The notes under the pieces: generated by a model
The model's input: the letters and a program-made list of their open reading frames with translations, nothing else
What the model was told of the DNA's origin: nothing
Database searches by the model: none
DNA from: Hungatella sp.
GTDB taxonomy: Bacteria > Bacillota > Clostridia > Lachnospirales > Lachnospiraceae
NCBI GenBank assembly: GCA_022795805.1
Contig: JAAWHK010000006.1
Coordinates: forward strand, 1 to 52,376
Direction of reading: 5' to 3'
Length of the DNA: 52,376 nt
Translations under genes and position numbers: made by a program
Part shown: piece by piece, positions 1-8,147 of the stretch
Position numbering within the stretch: the stretch's first letter is position 1
Layout: the number at the start of each line of letters is the position of its first letter

Positions 1-75
1 TATACTATAACCATCAGCAGAACAACTGCTGTAAGCCAATGCACAAGTGCTTATAAGATTTTTTTCATAATACTC

Positions 76-101
76 GAGCTGATAAAGCAATTTATCAGCT
101 C
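76..101. other. Perfect stem-loop at left edge
   Basis: An 11-bp perfect inverted repeat (76-86 with 91-101) closes a 4-base loop. On the plus strand it is followed by a weak T-rich run, so it could end a gene that enters from outside the window. Read on the minus strand, a purine-rich ribosome-binding-like run lies before it, and a TTG in the loop opens a short frame that runs off the window edge. Neither reading can be settled from about 100 bases. I see no gene I can call in 1-120. Confidence 0.4.
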
Positions 102-120
102 TCCTCCCTTTTATCCCTTA

Positions 121-161
121 AAAAATTGCCGATACCGTCTGTACGACGATATCGGCGTTTT
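121..161 (-). terminator. Rho-independent terminator of the AGCS symporter gene
   Basis: Read on the minus strand, a GCCGATA/TATCGGC stem is followed directly by AATTTTTT. It lies about 45 bp after the stop codon of the leftward symporter gene, where its terminator is expected. Confidence 0.75.
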
Positions 162-202
162 GCTGTCTGTATCCCCTCATTCCTTTTCGTATCTGCGCTT
201 AT

Positions 203-1612
203 TCACCCCATCCGTTTATCCGGATAGGGGATTTTCTTCCGCAAAACCAACAGAGCCAGGATATTGGGAAATGCCATAAGCCCGTTCCAGATATCCGACA
301 ATTCCCAAACCGCCGTCAGGCTGCTGACGCACCCCAGGAATATGGCGTATCCGTACAGAATCAGATACACGGTTCGAACTTTCTCTGCGCATGCTTCCGA
401 TATGTGTATCCACCGTCCCGCCTGGGCCATGACCCCTTCCAGGGTCTGCTTCCCCAGATAGTACCAGGCAATCATGGTGGCAAAGGCAAACACCACCATG
501 GAACCGGACACCAGATACTGCCCGGCAGCCCCCAATGCCGCCTCAAAGCAGCGGGCCGTCAGCACCGCCCCGTCGTAACTGCCCCAGGCAAGCCCCTGGC
601 CGCCTCCGTCCACGCACAAGATCACTAGGGCCGTCATGGTGCAGATGACCATCGTGTCAAAAAACACCTCAAACATGGCCCACATACCCTGCTCCTGGGG
701 AGTCGTCCCGTCGGTGGCGCCGTGGAGGCCGGCCAGGCTTCCAAGGCCTGCCTCATTGGAGAAAACGCCTCTGGCTATCCCGTAGCGGAACCCTCTGGCT
801 ATCCCATACCCTCCCACGCCCCCCAGAAAAGACCTGGGAACCAGGGCACAGGAGAATATCTCTCCCAATGACGGAAGAATCCGGTGGTGGAATTTTATGA
901 GCACTGCCGCGGAAAACACCATGTACACCGCCGCGGAAACGGGAACCAGCCGCTCCGCCACATTGGCCACCCGCATGGTTCCGCCCCAGGCCACAAACAC
1001 CGCAAGCCCTGTGATGATGGCCCCGCAGACAACGGGCTTCGCCCCTGTGAGATAGCACACCGTCTGGGCGGCGGCGTTGGACTGAACCATGCTTCCCATG
1101 CCCAGGGAGGCTAAAAGACACAGGATTCCGTATGTAAGACTTAAGAACGGACTGCCCAGGCCTCTTAAGAGGTAGACCATGGGGCCGCATATCCATTTTC
1201 CCCTGCCGTCCCGGTAACGGTAGAGAATCCCAAGGCACGTCTCCCCGTAGGCGGTCATCATGCCGATGGCCGCTGACACCCACATCCAGAAGACAGCCCC
1301 GGGCCCTCCGGCCGTAAGGGCCGACGCCACCCCCACGATATTGCCGGTGCCGATGGTGGCTGCCAGGGCAGTGCAGGCGGACTGAATCTTATTGATGGAA
1401 TCGCCGTTTCCCCCACCCCCGTCCCTGCCCTCCCTGCGCAGCAGGCTGCCTGCCGTAGCGCTCCACCATGTTTTAAAGCCCATGAACTGAAAGCCCTCAG
1501 AATCTATGGTAAGAACGCACCCTGCCAGAAGAAGAATCCCCAGGAGCACAGGCCCCCAAACCAATCCGTGAATCCGATGAATCATACACTGCTCCGGTTG
1601 CTTTTTTATCAT
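203..1612 (-). CDS. Amino acid:sodium symporter, AGCS (alanine/glycine) family
   Basis: This is an integral membrane transporter of about 469 residues that would import alanine, glycine or a related small amino acid with sodium. The AGCS hallmark is visible near residues 85-100 (ALAATIGTGNIVGVA), followed by GGPGAVFWMWVSA and, later, SNEAGLGS. About ten hydrophobic segments are present, as usual for the AlsT/DagA/GlyP group. An inserted Gly-rich loop (REGRDGGGGNGD) precedes the IGTGN motif and is not typical. The start is ambiguous: the ATG at 1612 has GGGGA nearby, but the ATG at residue 10 (position 1585) has CGGAG at good spacing and begins with the usual HRIHGLVWGP sequence. It is transcribed alone, divergently from the phospholipase-like gene. 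The family call is firm and the substrate is inferred. Confidence 0.92.
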   Translation of the reverse strand: MIKKQPEQCMIHRIHGLVWGPVLLGILLLAGCVLTIDSEGFQFMGFKTWWSATAGSLLRREGRDGGGGNGDSINKIQSACTALAATIGTGNIVGVASALTAGGPGAVFWMWVSAAIGMMTAYGETCLGILYRYRDGRGKWICGPMVYLLRGLGSPFLSLTYGILCLLASLGMGSMVQSNAAAQTVCYLTGAKPVVCGAIITGLAVFVAWGGTMRVANVAERLVPVSAAVYMVFSAAVLIKFHHRILPSLGEIFSCALVPRSFLGGVGGYGIARGFRYGIARGVFSNEAGLGSLAGLHGATDGTTPQEQGMWAMFEVFFDTMVICTMTALVILCVDGGGQGLAWGSYDGAVLTARCFEAALGAAGQYLVSGSMVVFAFATMIAWYYLGKQTLEGVMAQAGRWIHISEACAEKVRTVYLILYGYAIFLGCVSSLTAVWELSDIWNGLMAFPNILALLVLRKKIPYPDKRMG

Positions 1613-1670
1613 GTATTCCCCGAAGACAAAATGTATTCCAAAAATCAGTATCCTTTTTTAACCAACCTCT

Positions 1671-1698
1671 TTCACCGCCGAAAAAAACATGGTATACT
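1671..1698 (+). promoter_or_regulatory. Candidate promoter of the zinc-dependent phospholipase C-like gene
   Basis: TTCACC, a 16-base spacer and TATACT lie about 70 bp before the ATG in the divergent intergenic region. The -10 is good and the -35 is weak. A second TATAAT lies closer to the gene (about 1746) but has no matching -35. Confidence 0.4.
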
Positions 1699-1767
1699 GT
1701 GTCTGTGGGCAGCGTTTCTCACCTGCTGTCCCCATAACAAATACTATATAATAGTTGGAGGTTCCAT

Positions 1768-2745
1768 ATGCCTGGATTTACCACACATTATATTTTAGGA
1801 ATGAAGGCTTATAATGATCTTCCTTCCAATCCTTTAAAACATATTATTGCAAAATACCGCTGGCTTTATCAGCTGGGACTTCAGGGGCCGGATATGTTTT
1901 TCTACAACATTCCCATTCTGAGACACCGGGATTACCGAAACGTTGGCTCCTACATGCACGAACATAATGTCAGTCTGTTTTTTGATGTTTACTTAAAGCA
2001 TTTGTCCGAAATCGAATCGAAACAGCAGCGTGAGCAGGCTCTTGCTTACTTCTGCGGATATCTCTGCCACTATATCGGTGATTCCATCTGCCACCCCTAC
2101 GTATACGGGCGTATCCAGTACGACACCGGCAATCCCAGCAGCCAGCACCACGGCCTTCACGCGGAGCTGGAGAACGACATCGACGCCCTTCTGCTGAGAA
2201 AGTACAAAAAGAAAAAACCGTCCGAATTTAATCAGGCGGCTACGATCTGTCTCAACGGTCAGGAGACTCAGTTTATCTCCCGGCTTCTCTCCGACTGCAT
2301 CAATGAGGCCTACTATCCTCTGTCATACAAAAACAATTACCAGGTTACCCCGCGGATGGTCCATCGCTCCATTCTGGCCCTCCGATTCGGCTGCCGCACC
2401 CTTTCCGATCCATCCGGCAAGAAACGCAGCAGCATCGAGTTCTTTGAATCCATATTCCTGGCCAATCCCATAGCTTCCCGTAAGCTGGTCACCGATCAGG
2501 TGACAAATCCCAGGTGGAGCCTGAATCTGGACCACGAGGTGTGGTGCAACCCATGGAACAAGCAGATGGCCTCCACCACTTCCTTTCCGGAGCTGTTTCG
2601 CCAGTGTCTGGCCAAATGCCGCACCGTCTACTATATGCTGAATCAGGCCATTGTCAACAGCGCCACTGCCGCTCAGTCGGATCTGGCGTCCCTTATACGG
2701 GAGCTTGGCAACTACTCCTATCACAGCGGTCTTCCGGTGGATTAG
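1768..2745 (+). CDS. Zinc-dependent phospholipase C family protein
   Basis: This 325-residue cytoplasmic protein resembles the zinc-dependent phospholipase C family (PF00882) common in Clostridia. It has MPGFTTHYILG at the N-terminus, LGLQGPDMFFY near residue 40, then a cluster of likely zinc ligands (HEHN, GYLCHYIGDSICHPY, HHGLHAELENDID). There is no signal peptide, so it is probably not a secreted toxin; members without one are usually annotated only by fold. A GGAGG site sits just before the ATG. It is a single-gene unit, divergent from the AGCS symporter. The fold is well supported by the His/Asp pattern; the lipid substrate is unknown. Confidence 0.85.
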   Translation: MPGFTTHYILGMKAYNDLPSNPLKHIIAKYRWLYQLGLQGPDMFFYNIPILRHRDYRNVGSYMHEHNVSLFFDVYLKHLSEIESKQQREQALAYFCGYLCHYIGDSICHPYVYGRIQYDTGNPSSQHHGLHAELENDIDALLLRKYKKKKPSEFNQAATICLNGQETQFISRLLSDCINEAYYPLSYKNNYQVTPRMVHRSILALRFGCRTLSDPSGKKRSSIEFFESIFLANPIASRKLVTDQVTNPRWSLNLDHEVWCNPWNKQMASTTSFPELFRQCLAKCRTVYYMLNQAIVNSATAAQSDLASLIRELGNYSYHSGLPVD

Positions 2746-2796
2746 AACCTTTGAAACTTATATAAACCGTGTGCGCTTCGGCACATTTTCCTGCAT

Positions 2797-2854
2797 AAAA
2801 AAGGCTGTCCCAAAATCGGACGAATCCGTCATGCTTTTGAGACAGTCTCTTTTT
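2797..2854. terminator. Bidirectional terminator between convergent genes
   Basis: An imperfect stem starts with AAAAAAGGCTGTC and ends with GACAGTCTCTTTTT, with an inner CGGACGAATCCG hairpin. The A-run on one side and T-run on the other suit termination in both directions, between the phospholipase-like gene and the convergent lipoprotein gene. Confidence 0.7.
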
Positions 2855-2871
2855 GCAGCCGTATGGCGCTG

Positions 2872-3384
2872 CTATTCTGTGGCCGACTCACCGCTGACCG
2901 GCCTGTACTCTCCTGCCGGAATCGTGTCCTCCAGGATCCAATTATCCTTGTCCGCCTTGGTAGAATCAGCCCCCACCATCACATAGATTCCATACTGGCT
3001 CACATAGCCGCCATATGAATCCTCACTGGACTTCGAATAGGCGTTGTTCTGCACCGCGATCAGGTCATTAAACCCCTTGATCACCTCCGTTGCATAATCC
3101 GCAGCCTCATCGGCAGGAATATCCGTATTCAAAAGCAGATAAAACTTCACCATATTTTCATCCGGATATACTCCTGCATTCACGGTCTCGGCAAATGGGT
3201 AGGTGTACGTATCCGCGTAAATCGCATCCAGATCTTCCCACACCTGCTCCCACACGATCCCGTCCACAGGCTGAGGCAGATCCCCATATTCGTCCTGGTT
3301 TCCGCGAACTATATTACTCTTCGTACAGCCGCTCAGCAACAGACAAAGGCTGGCTGCCAATAAAATCCAACGCTTCATTTTCAT
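2872..3384 (-). CDS. Small predicted lipoprotein of unknown function
   Basis: This 170-residue protein has a lipoprotein signal peptide: MKMKRW, a hydrophobic stretch, then the lipobox LLSGC with Cys20 as the lipidation site. It should therefore be tethered to the outer face of the membrane. The mature part is acidic and rich in Asp, Tyr and Ala, and carries no enzyme motif that I recognise. A strong GGAGG site precedes the ATG (the minus strand reads GAAGGAGGAAGAT before ATG). It is a single-gene unit with a TATAAT about 30 bp upstream. It lies divergent to the BCCT transporter, but nothing shows a functional link. Confidence 0.8.
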   Translation of the reverse strand: MKMKRWILLAASLCLLLSGCTKSNIVRGNQDEYGDLPQPVDGIVWEQVWEDLDAIYADTYTYPFAETVNAGVYPDENMVKFYLLLNTDIPADEAADYATEVIKGFNDLIAVQNNAYSKSSEDSYGGYVSQYGIYVMVGADSTKADKDNWILEDTIPAGEYRPVSGESATE

Positions 3385-3411
3385 ATCTTCCTCCTTCTCT
3401 CGATCTTCTGT

Positions 3412-3417
3412 ATTATA
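3412..3417 (-). promoter_or_regulatory. Candidate -10 box of the lipoprotein gene
   Basis: A perfect TATAAT on the minus strand lies about 28 bp before the lipoprotein start. The sequence 17 bases upstream (near CTGTAA) is a poor -35, so the promoter call is tentative. Confidence 0.4.
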
Positions 3418-3481
3418 TAAGAAAACTATATTTTTTTACAGGGGTTTTTACAAAAAGTTAGAAAATCTTCATATTTTCCTC

Positions 3482-3510
3482 TTGTCATTTCAGGATAATC
3501 GTGGTAATAT
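3482..3510 (+). promoter_or_regulatory. Promoter of the BCCT transporter gene
   Basis: TTGTCA (3482-3487), a 17-base spacer and TAATAT (3505-3510) form a good sigma-A promoter. It lies about 50 bp before the transporter ATG in an AT-rich leader. Confidence 0.65.
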
Positions 3511-3559
3511 GTTCAATATATTAAAATTAATATAATTTTTGAACACCGGAGGTCCTTCT

Positions 3560-5101
3560 ATGAACCAAAATAACCATATTCCTGTCTCCAAGACTCCCCG
3601 GCATCTGGACTGGATAACCACAATAATTCCCTTTGTATGCATCGTGTTTCTCTGCATTCTCTTCTTTGTCATGCCTGAAAAGTCCGGACGTGTGCTGGCC
3701 TCTGTCCGATATTTTCTGGGTGATGAACTGGGAAGCTGCTATCTTCTTATGGGACTGGGTATCTTTCTCTGTTCCCTGTACATCGCCTTTTCCCGCTATG
3801 GCGCGATCCGGCTGGGGACGGACCAAAAACCTCAGTACTCATCCTTCCAGTGGGGCTCCATGATGTTCACCGCCGGGCTGGCCGCTGACATCCTGTTTTA
3901 CTCGCTCTGTGAGTGGATTCTCTATGCGGGGGAGCCCCGCATCACACAGATGGGCCAGATACAGGACTGGGCCTCCGTCTACCCTCTGTTTCACTGGGGA
4001 CCGATTCCCTGGAGTTTCTACGTAGTCCTGGCTGCCGCCTTTGGCTTTATGCTTCACGTGCGCAGACGGGATAAGCAGAAGTACTCCGAAGCATGCCGTC
4101 CTCTTCTCGGGCACCGCGTAGACGGGCTGCCGGGCAAACTCATTGATCTGACTGCGGTGTTCGCGCTGCTGGCAGGCACGGCGACTACATTCTCCCTGGC
4201 CACTCCCCTTCTCTCTGGCGCCATAAGCCGGGTATTGGGCCTGAACCAGAGCCACGGGCTCACCATCCTCATTTTGGTGATCATCTGTGTTACCTACACC
4301 GTCACCGTGTATTTTGGGATGAAAGGAGTAGCCAGGCTGGCGGCTTCCTGCTCCTATGTGTTTATTGCGCTGCTGGCTTACGTGTTCCTGTGCGGCGGAC
4401 AGCCCCGGTACATTGTCGAGACAGGCATCACTGCCATAGGCAATCTGACCCAGAACTTTATCAGCCTGTCCACATGGACAGACTCTCTGCGCACTTCGTC
4501 CTTTCCTCAAAATTGGACCATTTTTTACTGGGCCTACTGGATGGTGTGGTGTGTTGCCACTCCCTTTTTTATCGGAACCATCAGCAAAGGACGAACCATC
4601 CGCCAAACCATACTGGGCGGCTACTTTTACGGTCTCGCCGGAACCTTTACCTCCTTCATCATTCTGGGCAACTACGGCCTTGGCCTCCAGGTAACCGGAC
4701 GGCTGGACCTTATGGCATTATATGCCCGGAGCAAAGACCTCTACGGAGTGATTCTGGCCCTCATGGAAACCTTGCCCATGGCCAAAGCCGGACTTATACT
4801 TCTGGCCATTGCCATGATCGCCTTTTACGCCACATCCTTTGATGCCCTGACCATGGTTGCATCCACATACTCCTACAAGGAACTCGCACCCGGAGCAGAA
4901 CCCCACAAAAATATCCGGCTCTTCTGGGCTGTACTCCTTATGCTGCTGCCTGTTGCGCTGATCTTCTCCGACAGCTCCATGGCCAATCTCCAGTCCGTGT
5001 CCATCATTGCTGCATTTCCTATCGGAATTATTATCCTGCTGATCGTGGGCAGCTTCTTCAAAGATGCCGGCGCCTATCTCGATGAAAAGAACGTTCGATA
5101 A
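3560..5101 (+). CDS. BCCT family betaine/carnitine/choline transporter
   Basis: This 513-residue membrane protein belongs to the betaine-carnitine-choline transporter family, which moves quaternary amines by sodium coupling or substrate exchange. It shows the expected twelve or so membrane spans, the early FQWGSMMFTAGLAADI segment, and the family signature around TM8 (WTIFYWAYWMVW followed by IGTISKGRTIRQ). I chose the ATG at 3560 because GGAGG lies just before it; an in-frame TTG at 3539 lies upstream of that site. In gut Clostridia such proteins often feed trimethylamine or glycine-betaine metabolism, but no such enzyme gene lies nearby. The exact substrate is not readable from sequence. 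A long GC-rich terminator follows. Confidence 0.92.
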   Translation: MNQNNHIPVSKTPRHLDWITTIIPFVCIVFLCILFFVMPEKSGRVLASVRYFLGDELGSCYLLMGLGIFLCSLYIAFSRYGAIRLGTDQKPQYSSFQWGSMMFTAGLAADILFYSLCEWILYAGEPRITQMGQIQDWASVYPLFHWGPIPWSFYVVLAAAFGFMLHVRRRDKQKYSEACRPLLGHRVDGLPGKLIDLTAVFALLAGTATTFSLATPLLSGAISRVLGLNQSHGLTILILVIICVTYTVTVYFGMKGVARLAASCSYVFIALLAYVFLCGGQPRYIVETGITAIGNLTQNFISLSTWTDSLRTSSFPQNWTIFYWAYWMVWCVATPFFIGTISKGRTIRQTILGGYFYGLAGTFTSFIILGNYGLGLQVTGRLDLMALYARSKDLYGVILALMETLPMAKAGLILLAIAMIAFYATSFDALTMVASTYSYKELAPGAEPHKNIRLFWAVLLMLLPVALIFSDSSMANLQSVSIIAAFPIGIIILLIVGSFFKDAGAYLDEKNVR

Positions 5102-5137
5102 ACCAATCTATTGATCTGCCGGTCCTTCAAAGGGTCA

Positions 5138-5190
5138 GGGCGCCAATCCGCCAATCGTATTTCGGCGATTGACCGATTGGCGCCCCTTTA
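5138..5190. terminator. Bidirectional terminator after the BCCT gene
   Basis: The 11-bp perfect stem GGGCGCCAATC/GATTGGCGCCC (5138-5148 with 5175-5185) encloses a second hairpin (CGCCAATCG with GCGATTG). On the plus strand it is followed by CTTTATTCTT. It separates the convergent BCCT and ABC-F genes. Confidence 0.8.
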
Positions 5191-6840
5191 TTCTTCTGTC
5201 ATATCCTCTTCCTTCACCGCAATAGTGAAGACCTGTCTCTTACGCGCCATCTCGTCATTCTCCAGGTACTCGTCATAGGTCGTTATCTTATCGATCAACT
5301 GCCCGTTGACGATCTCCATAATACGATTTGCCGTGGTCTGCACAATCTGGTGATCACGGGAGGAGAAAATCAATACCCCGGGGAATTTCATGAGCCCGTT
5401 GTTCAAAGCCGTAATGGCCTCCATATCCAGATGGTCCGTAGGCTCATCCAGCATCAGCACATTGGCTCCGGAGATCATCAGCTTGGACAGCATACACCGC
5501 ACCTTCTCGCCTCCTGAAAGCACCTTCACCTTCTTTACGCCGTCCTCTCCGGCAAACAGCATACGCCCCAGAAAGCCCCTGACATAGGTGACATCCTTCT
5601 CCGGCGAATACTGGGTCAGCCAGTCCACAATGGTATCGTCGTTGTCAAATTCTGCCGAATTGTCCTTGGGGAAATAGGACTGGGCGGTTGTAAGCCCCCA
5701 CTTGTAGCTTCCCTCATCCGGCTCCATCTCCCCTGCCAAAATCTTAAACAATATGGTCTTGGCGTGCTCGTTGGGCCCTACCAAGGCCACCTTGTCCTCC
5801 CGGTTCAGGATAAAGGAGATGTTATCCAGAACCTTTACCCCGTCTATGGTTTTGGACAGGTTCTCCACTGTCAGAACTTCGTTGCCGATCTCACGGAAAG
5901 GTCTGAAGTCAATATACGGGTACTTTCTGCTGGACGGCTTGATGTCGTCAAGCTCAATCTTCTCCAATGCTCTCTTTCTGGAAGTGGCCTGCTTGGACTT
6001 GGAAGCATTGGCGGAGAATCTCTGAATAAACTCCTGAAGTTCCTTGATTTTCTCCTCCTTCTTTCTGTTGGCCTCCTTCATCTGACGCACCATCAGCTGG
6101 CTGGACTCATACCAGAAATCATAGTTGCCCGCGTACAGCTGAATCTTACCGTAATCAATATCCGCCGTGTGGGTGCACACCTTGTTGAGGAAGTACCGGT
6201 CATGGGAGACCACGATAACCGTGTTCTCGAAACCGATCAAAAACTCCTCCAGCCACGCAATGGCATCCAGGTCCAGATGGTTGGTAGGCTCATCCAAAAG
6301 CAGGATATCCGGATTGCCGAAAAGCGCCTGGGCCAAAAGCACCTTTACTTTCAGGGCGCCTGTGAGATCTTTCATCAGGGTATAATGATACTCCGTATCA
6401 ACCCCCAGTCCATTGAGAAGGTTGGCGGCGTCAGACTCAGCCTCCCACCCGTTCATCTCAGCGAATTCCGCCTCCAGATCCGCTGCACGGATTCCGTCCT
6501 CATCGCTGAAATCCTCCTTCATATAAATGGCGTCTTTCTCCTTCATCACCTCATAAAGCCTGGGATTTCCCATAATTACGGTGTCCTGCACAGGATACTC
6601 GTCATATTTAAAGTGGTCCTGCTGAAGGAAAGACAAGCGCTGTCCGGGAGTGATGACTACATCTCCCGTTGTGGAATCCAGCTGCCCCGATAAAATTTTT
6701 AAAAATGTGGACTTTCCGGCGCCATTGGCCCCGATCAGTCCGTAGCAGTTCCCCTCTGTAAACTTGATGTTTACATCCTCGAATAATGCTTTTTTGCCTA
6801 CACGCAGTGTTACATTATTTGCACTGATCATACCTCTCAC
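5188..6840 (-). CDS. ABC-F family ATPase, YbiT-like
   Basis: This cytoplasmic protein of 550 residues has two ABC domains and no membrane span, so it is an ABC-F protein expected to act on ribosomes rather than transport. NBD1 has a canonical Walker A (GANGAGKST, about residues 37-45) and Walker B (ILLLDEPTNHLD). A charged linker follows (MKEANRKKEEKIKELQEF, then SANASKSKQATSRKRALEK), as in YbiT-like proteins. NBD2 has VLSGGEKVRCML and VLMLDEPTDHLD. Several catalytic positions are altered: the NBD1 signature is LTGALKVKV, NBD2 Walker A is GPNEHAKT, and its switch histidine is Arg (FSSRDHQ). Reduced signatures are known in this subfamily, so this is probably lineage-typical rather than decay. 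The native start may be at MISANNV, three codons downstream. It is a single-gene unit behind the HIT terminator. Confidence 0.93.
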   Translation of the reverse strand: MRGMISANNVTLRVGKKALFEDVNIKFTEGNCYGLIGANGAGKSTFLKILSGQLDSTTGDVVITPGQRLSFLQQDHFKYDEYPVQDTVIMGNPRLYEVMKEKDAIYMKEDFSDEDGIRAADLEAEFAEMNGWEAESDAANLLNGLGVDTEYHYTLMKDLTGALKVKVLLAQALFGNPDILLLDEPTNHLDLDAIAWLEEFLIGFENTVIVVSHDRYFLNKVCTHTADIDYGKIQLYAGNYDFWYESSQLMVRQMKEANRKKEEKIKELQEFIQRFSANASKSKQATSRKRALEKIELDDIKPSSRKYPYIDFRPFREIGNEVLTVENLSKTIDGVKVLDNISFILNREDKVALVGPNEHAKTILFKILAGEMEPDEGSYKWGLTTAQSYFPKDNSAEFDNDDTIVDWLTQYSPEKDVTYVRGFLGRMLFAGEDGVKKVKVLSGGEKVRCMLSKLMISGANVLMLDEPTDHLDMEAITALNNGLMKFPGVLIFSSRDHQIVQTTANRIMEIVNGQLIDKITTYDEYLENDEMARKRQVFTIAVKEEDMTEE

Positions 6841-6886
6841 CTCTCTAACTTTAATTCTACCAGTTCGATCATAACAGCAGTCTCGT

Positions 6887-6919
6887 AAAAATGGGGTCCT
6901 TAACGGGGCCCCATTTTTT
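6887..6919 (-). terminator. Terminator of the HIT protein gene
   Basis: On the minus strand the stem AAATGGGGCCCC with GGACCCCATTTTT (one wobble) has a 6-base loop and ends in a T-run. It sits between the HIT gene and the ABC-F gene, so the two are separate transcripts. Confidence 0.8.
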
Positions 6920-6990
6920 GTATCACTCCTATTTTACATGATTTTTCCTGATTTGCAAGCAATTTCAGAACTTTTTGCGTTTTTGCCTGC

Positions 6991-7413
6991 TTACTGCAGC
7001 TCTTTTCTCAGCTTTTCAGCCATGGCTTCGTATTCTTCATCTGTCAGATACGTCTTATCCGGGTTCATCTGGAATGTTCCGCCCCACTCGTCGCCGCCAT
7101 TATACTTGGGCACAATATGCATGTGCAGGTGGCATCCCGTATCGCCGTAGGCTCCATAGTTTACTTTATCCGGATTAAATATTTTGTGAACGGCTCTGGC
7201 TACCCTGGCCACATCAGCGAAAAATGCGCTGCGCTCCTCATCACTGATGTCGATCATCTCGCTCACATGATCCTTGTACGCCAGGATCACCCGGCCGGGC
7301 TTGCTCTGCTCTTTAAAAATGTACACATATCCTGTGTCCACAGCGCAGACCGGATATCCAAACTTAGCTACCAGTTCCCCCTGCATGCAGTACGCACAAT
7401 TCTGATCTTTCAT
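6991..7413 (-). CDS. HIT family nucleotide-binding protein
   Basis: This small 140-residue cytoplasmic protein has the histidine triad HLHMHIVPKY at residues 95-104 (His95, His97, His99). In HIT proteins this triad hydrolyses or transfers nucleotidyl groups, for example from dinucleoside polyphosphates or AMP conjugates. The N-terminus carries a CxxC pair (CAYC), which with a later His may bind zinc, as in several bacterial HIT hydrolases. The start has a GGAG site. It is a monocistronic gene with its own promoter and a strong terminator. The family is certain; the natural substrate is not known. Confidence 0.92.
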   Translation of the reverse strand: MKDQNCAYCMQGELVAKFGYPVCAVDTGYVYIFKEQSKPGRVILAYKDHVSEMIDISDEERSAFFADVARVARAVHKIFNPDKVNYGAYGDTGCHLHMHIVPKYNGGDEWGGTFQMNPDKTYLTDEEYEAMAEKLRKELQ

Positions 7414-7462
7414 TGACTTTCTCCTTTTTCTTTTATGATTCCGTTATTTTGACTTCTCTTCG

Positions 7463-7491
7463 ATTATATTCTATTTTTTTATGTTCTGCAA
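7463..7491 (-). promoter_or_regulatory. Promoter of the HIT gene
   Basis: On the minus strand, TTGCAG, a 17-base A/T-rich spacer and a perfect TATAAT lie about 50 bp before the HIT ATG. Confidence 0.65.
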
Positions 7492-7515
7492 GGAAATCGT
7501 CAGCTTTTATGTGTC

Positions 7516-7544
7516 TTGAAATTTCCCTGTTTTTTCGCTATACT
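7516..7544 (+). promoter_or_regulatory. Promoter of luxS
   Basis: TTGAAA (7516-7521), a 17-base spacer and TATACT (7539-7544) make a near-consensus sigma-A promoter. It gives a short leader of about 30 bases that contains the AAGGAG site. There is no S-box in this leader, unlike metK. Confidence 0.75.
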
Positions 7545-7581
7545 TATTCTAACTTATAACCGCTTTATAAAGGAGATTCTT

Positions 7582-8061
7582 ATGGAAAAAATAACCAGCT
7601 TTACCATCGACCACCTCCGCCTTCTCCCCGGCGTCTATGTATCACGCAAGGACCGGGCCCGGGATGCGGTGATCACCACCTTTGACATCCGCATGACACG
7701 GCCTAATTTTGAACCTGTTATAAACACGGCCGAGATTCACACCATTGAGCATCTGGGCGCCACTTTTTTAAGAAATGATCCGGAATTTATGGACCGTGTT
7801 CTCTACTTCGGCCCCATGGGCTGCCGCACCGGGTTCTACCTGCTTCTGACCGGAGACTTCGAATCCCGTGACATCGTTCCTCTCATAACACGAATGTTCG
7901 AGTTTATCCGGGATTTCGAAGGCGATGTGCCCGGTGCCGCCGCCAGAGACTGCGGCAATTATCTGGATATGAATCTTCCCATGACCAGATTCCTGGCCGG
8001 CAGATATTTAGATGAGGTTCTCAGGGATATCGCCGAAGAGCGGCTGATATACCCCGACTGA
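7582..8061 (+). CDS. luxS: S-ribosylhomocysteine lyase (LuxS)
   Basis: LuxS splits S-ribosylhomocysteine into homocysteine and DPD, the precursor of autoinducer-2, so it belongs to the activated methyl cycle and possibly to signalling. The 159-residue length matches the family. The metal ligands are visible: His53 and His57 in HTIEHL, and Cys124 in DCGNY. The reactive Cys81 lies in GPMGCRTGFY and Glu56 in the first motif. I chose the ATG at 7582 because AAGGAG lies 7 bases before it; longer readings begin within the promoter. It is monocistronic, with a perfect terminator after it. metK, another methyl-cycle gene, is 33 kb away in the same window and separately controlled. Confidence 0.97.
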   Translation: MEKITSFTIDHLRLLPGVYVSRKDRARDAVITTFDIRMTRPNFEPVINTAEIHTIEHLGATFLRNDPEFMDRVLYFGPMGCRTGFYLLLTGDFESRDIVPLITRMFEFIRDFEGDVPGAAARDCGNYLDMNLPMTRFLAGRYLDEVLRDIAEERLIYPD

Positions 8062-8089
8062 TTGTCTTTGCTTTTTCTCATGAAAAACG

Positions 8090-8136
8090 AAAAGAGCATC
8101 TGCAACCCCCGCCGCGGGATTTGCAGATGCTCTTTT
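8090..8136. terminator. Bidirectional terminator between luxS and glnN
   Basis: A perfect 16-bp stem, AAAAGAGCATCTGCAA with its complement, flanks a 15-base GC-rich loop. Flanking A and T runs are part of the stem, so it should stop transcription from both convergent genes. Confidence 0.9.
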
Positions 8137-8147
8137 AACGTTTTGCC

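Noticed and set aside
5188..6840. ABC-F gene as a decaying pseudogene
   Set aside because: The frame is intact at full length, the remaining motifs are strong, and divergent signatures are known in this subfamily.
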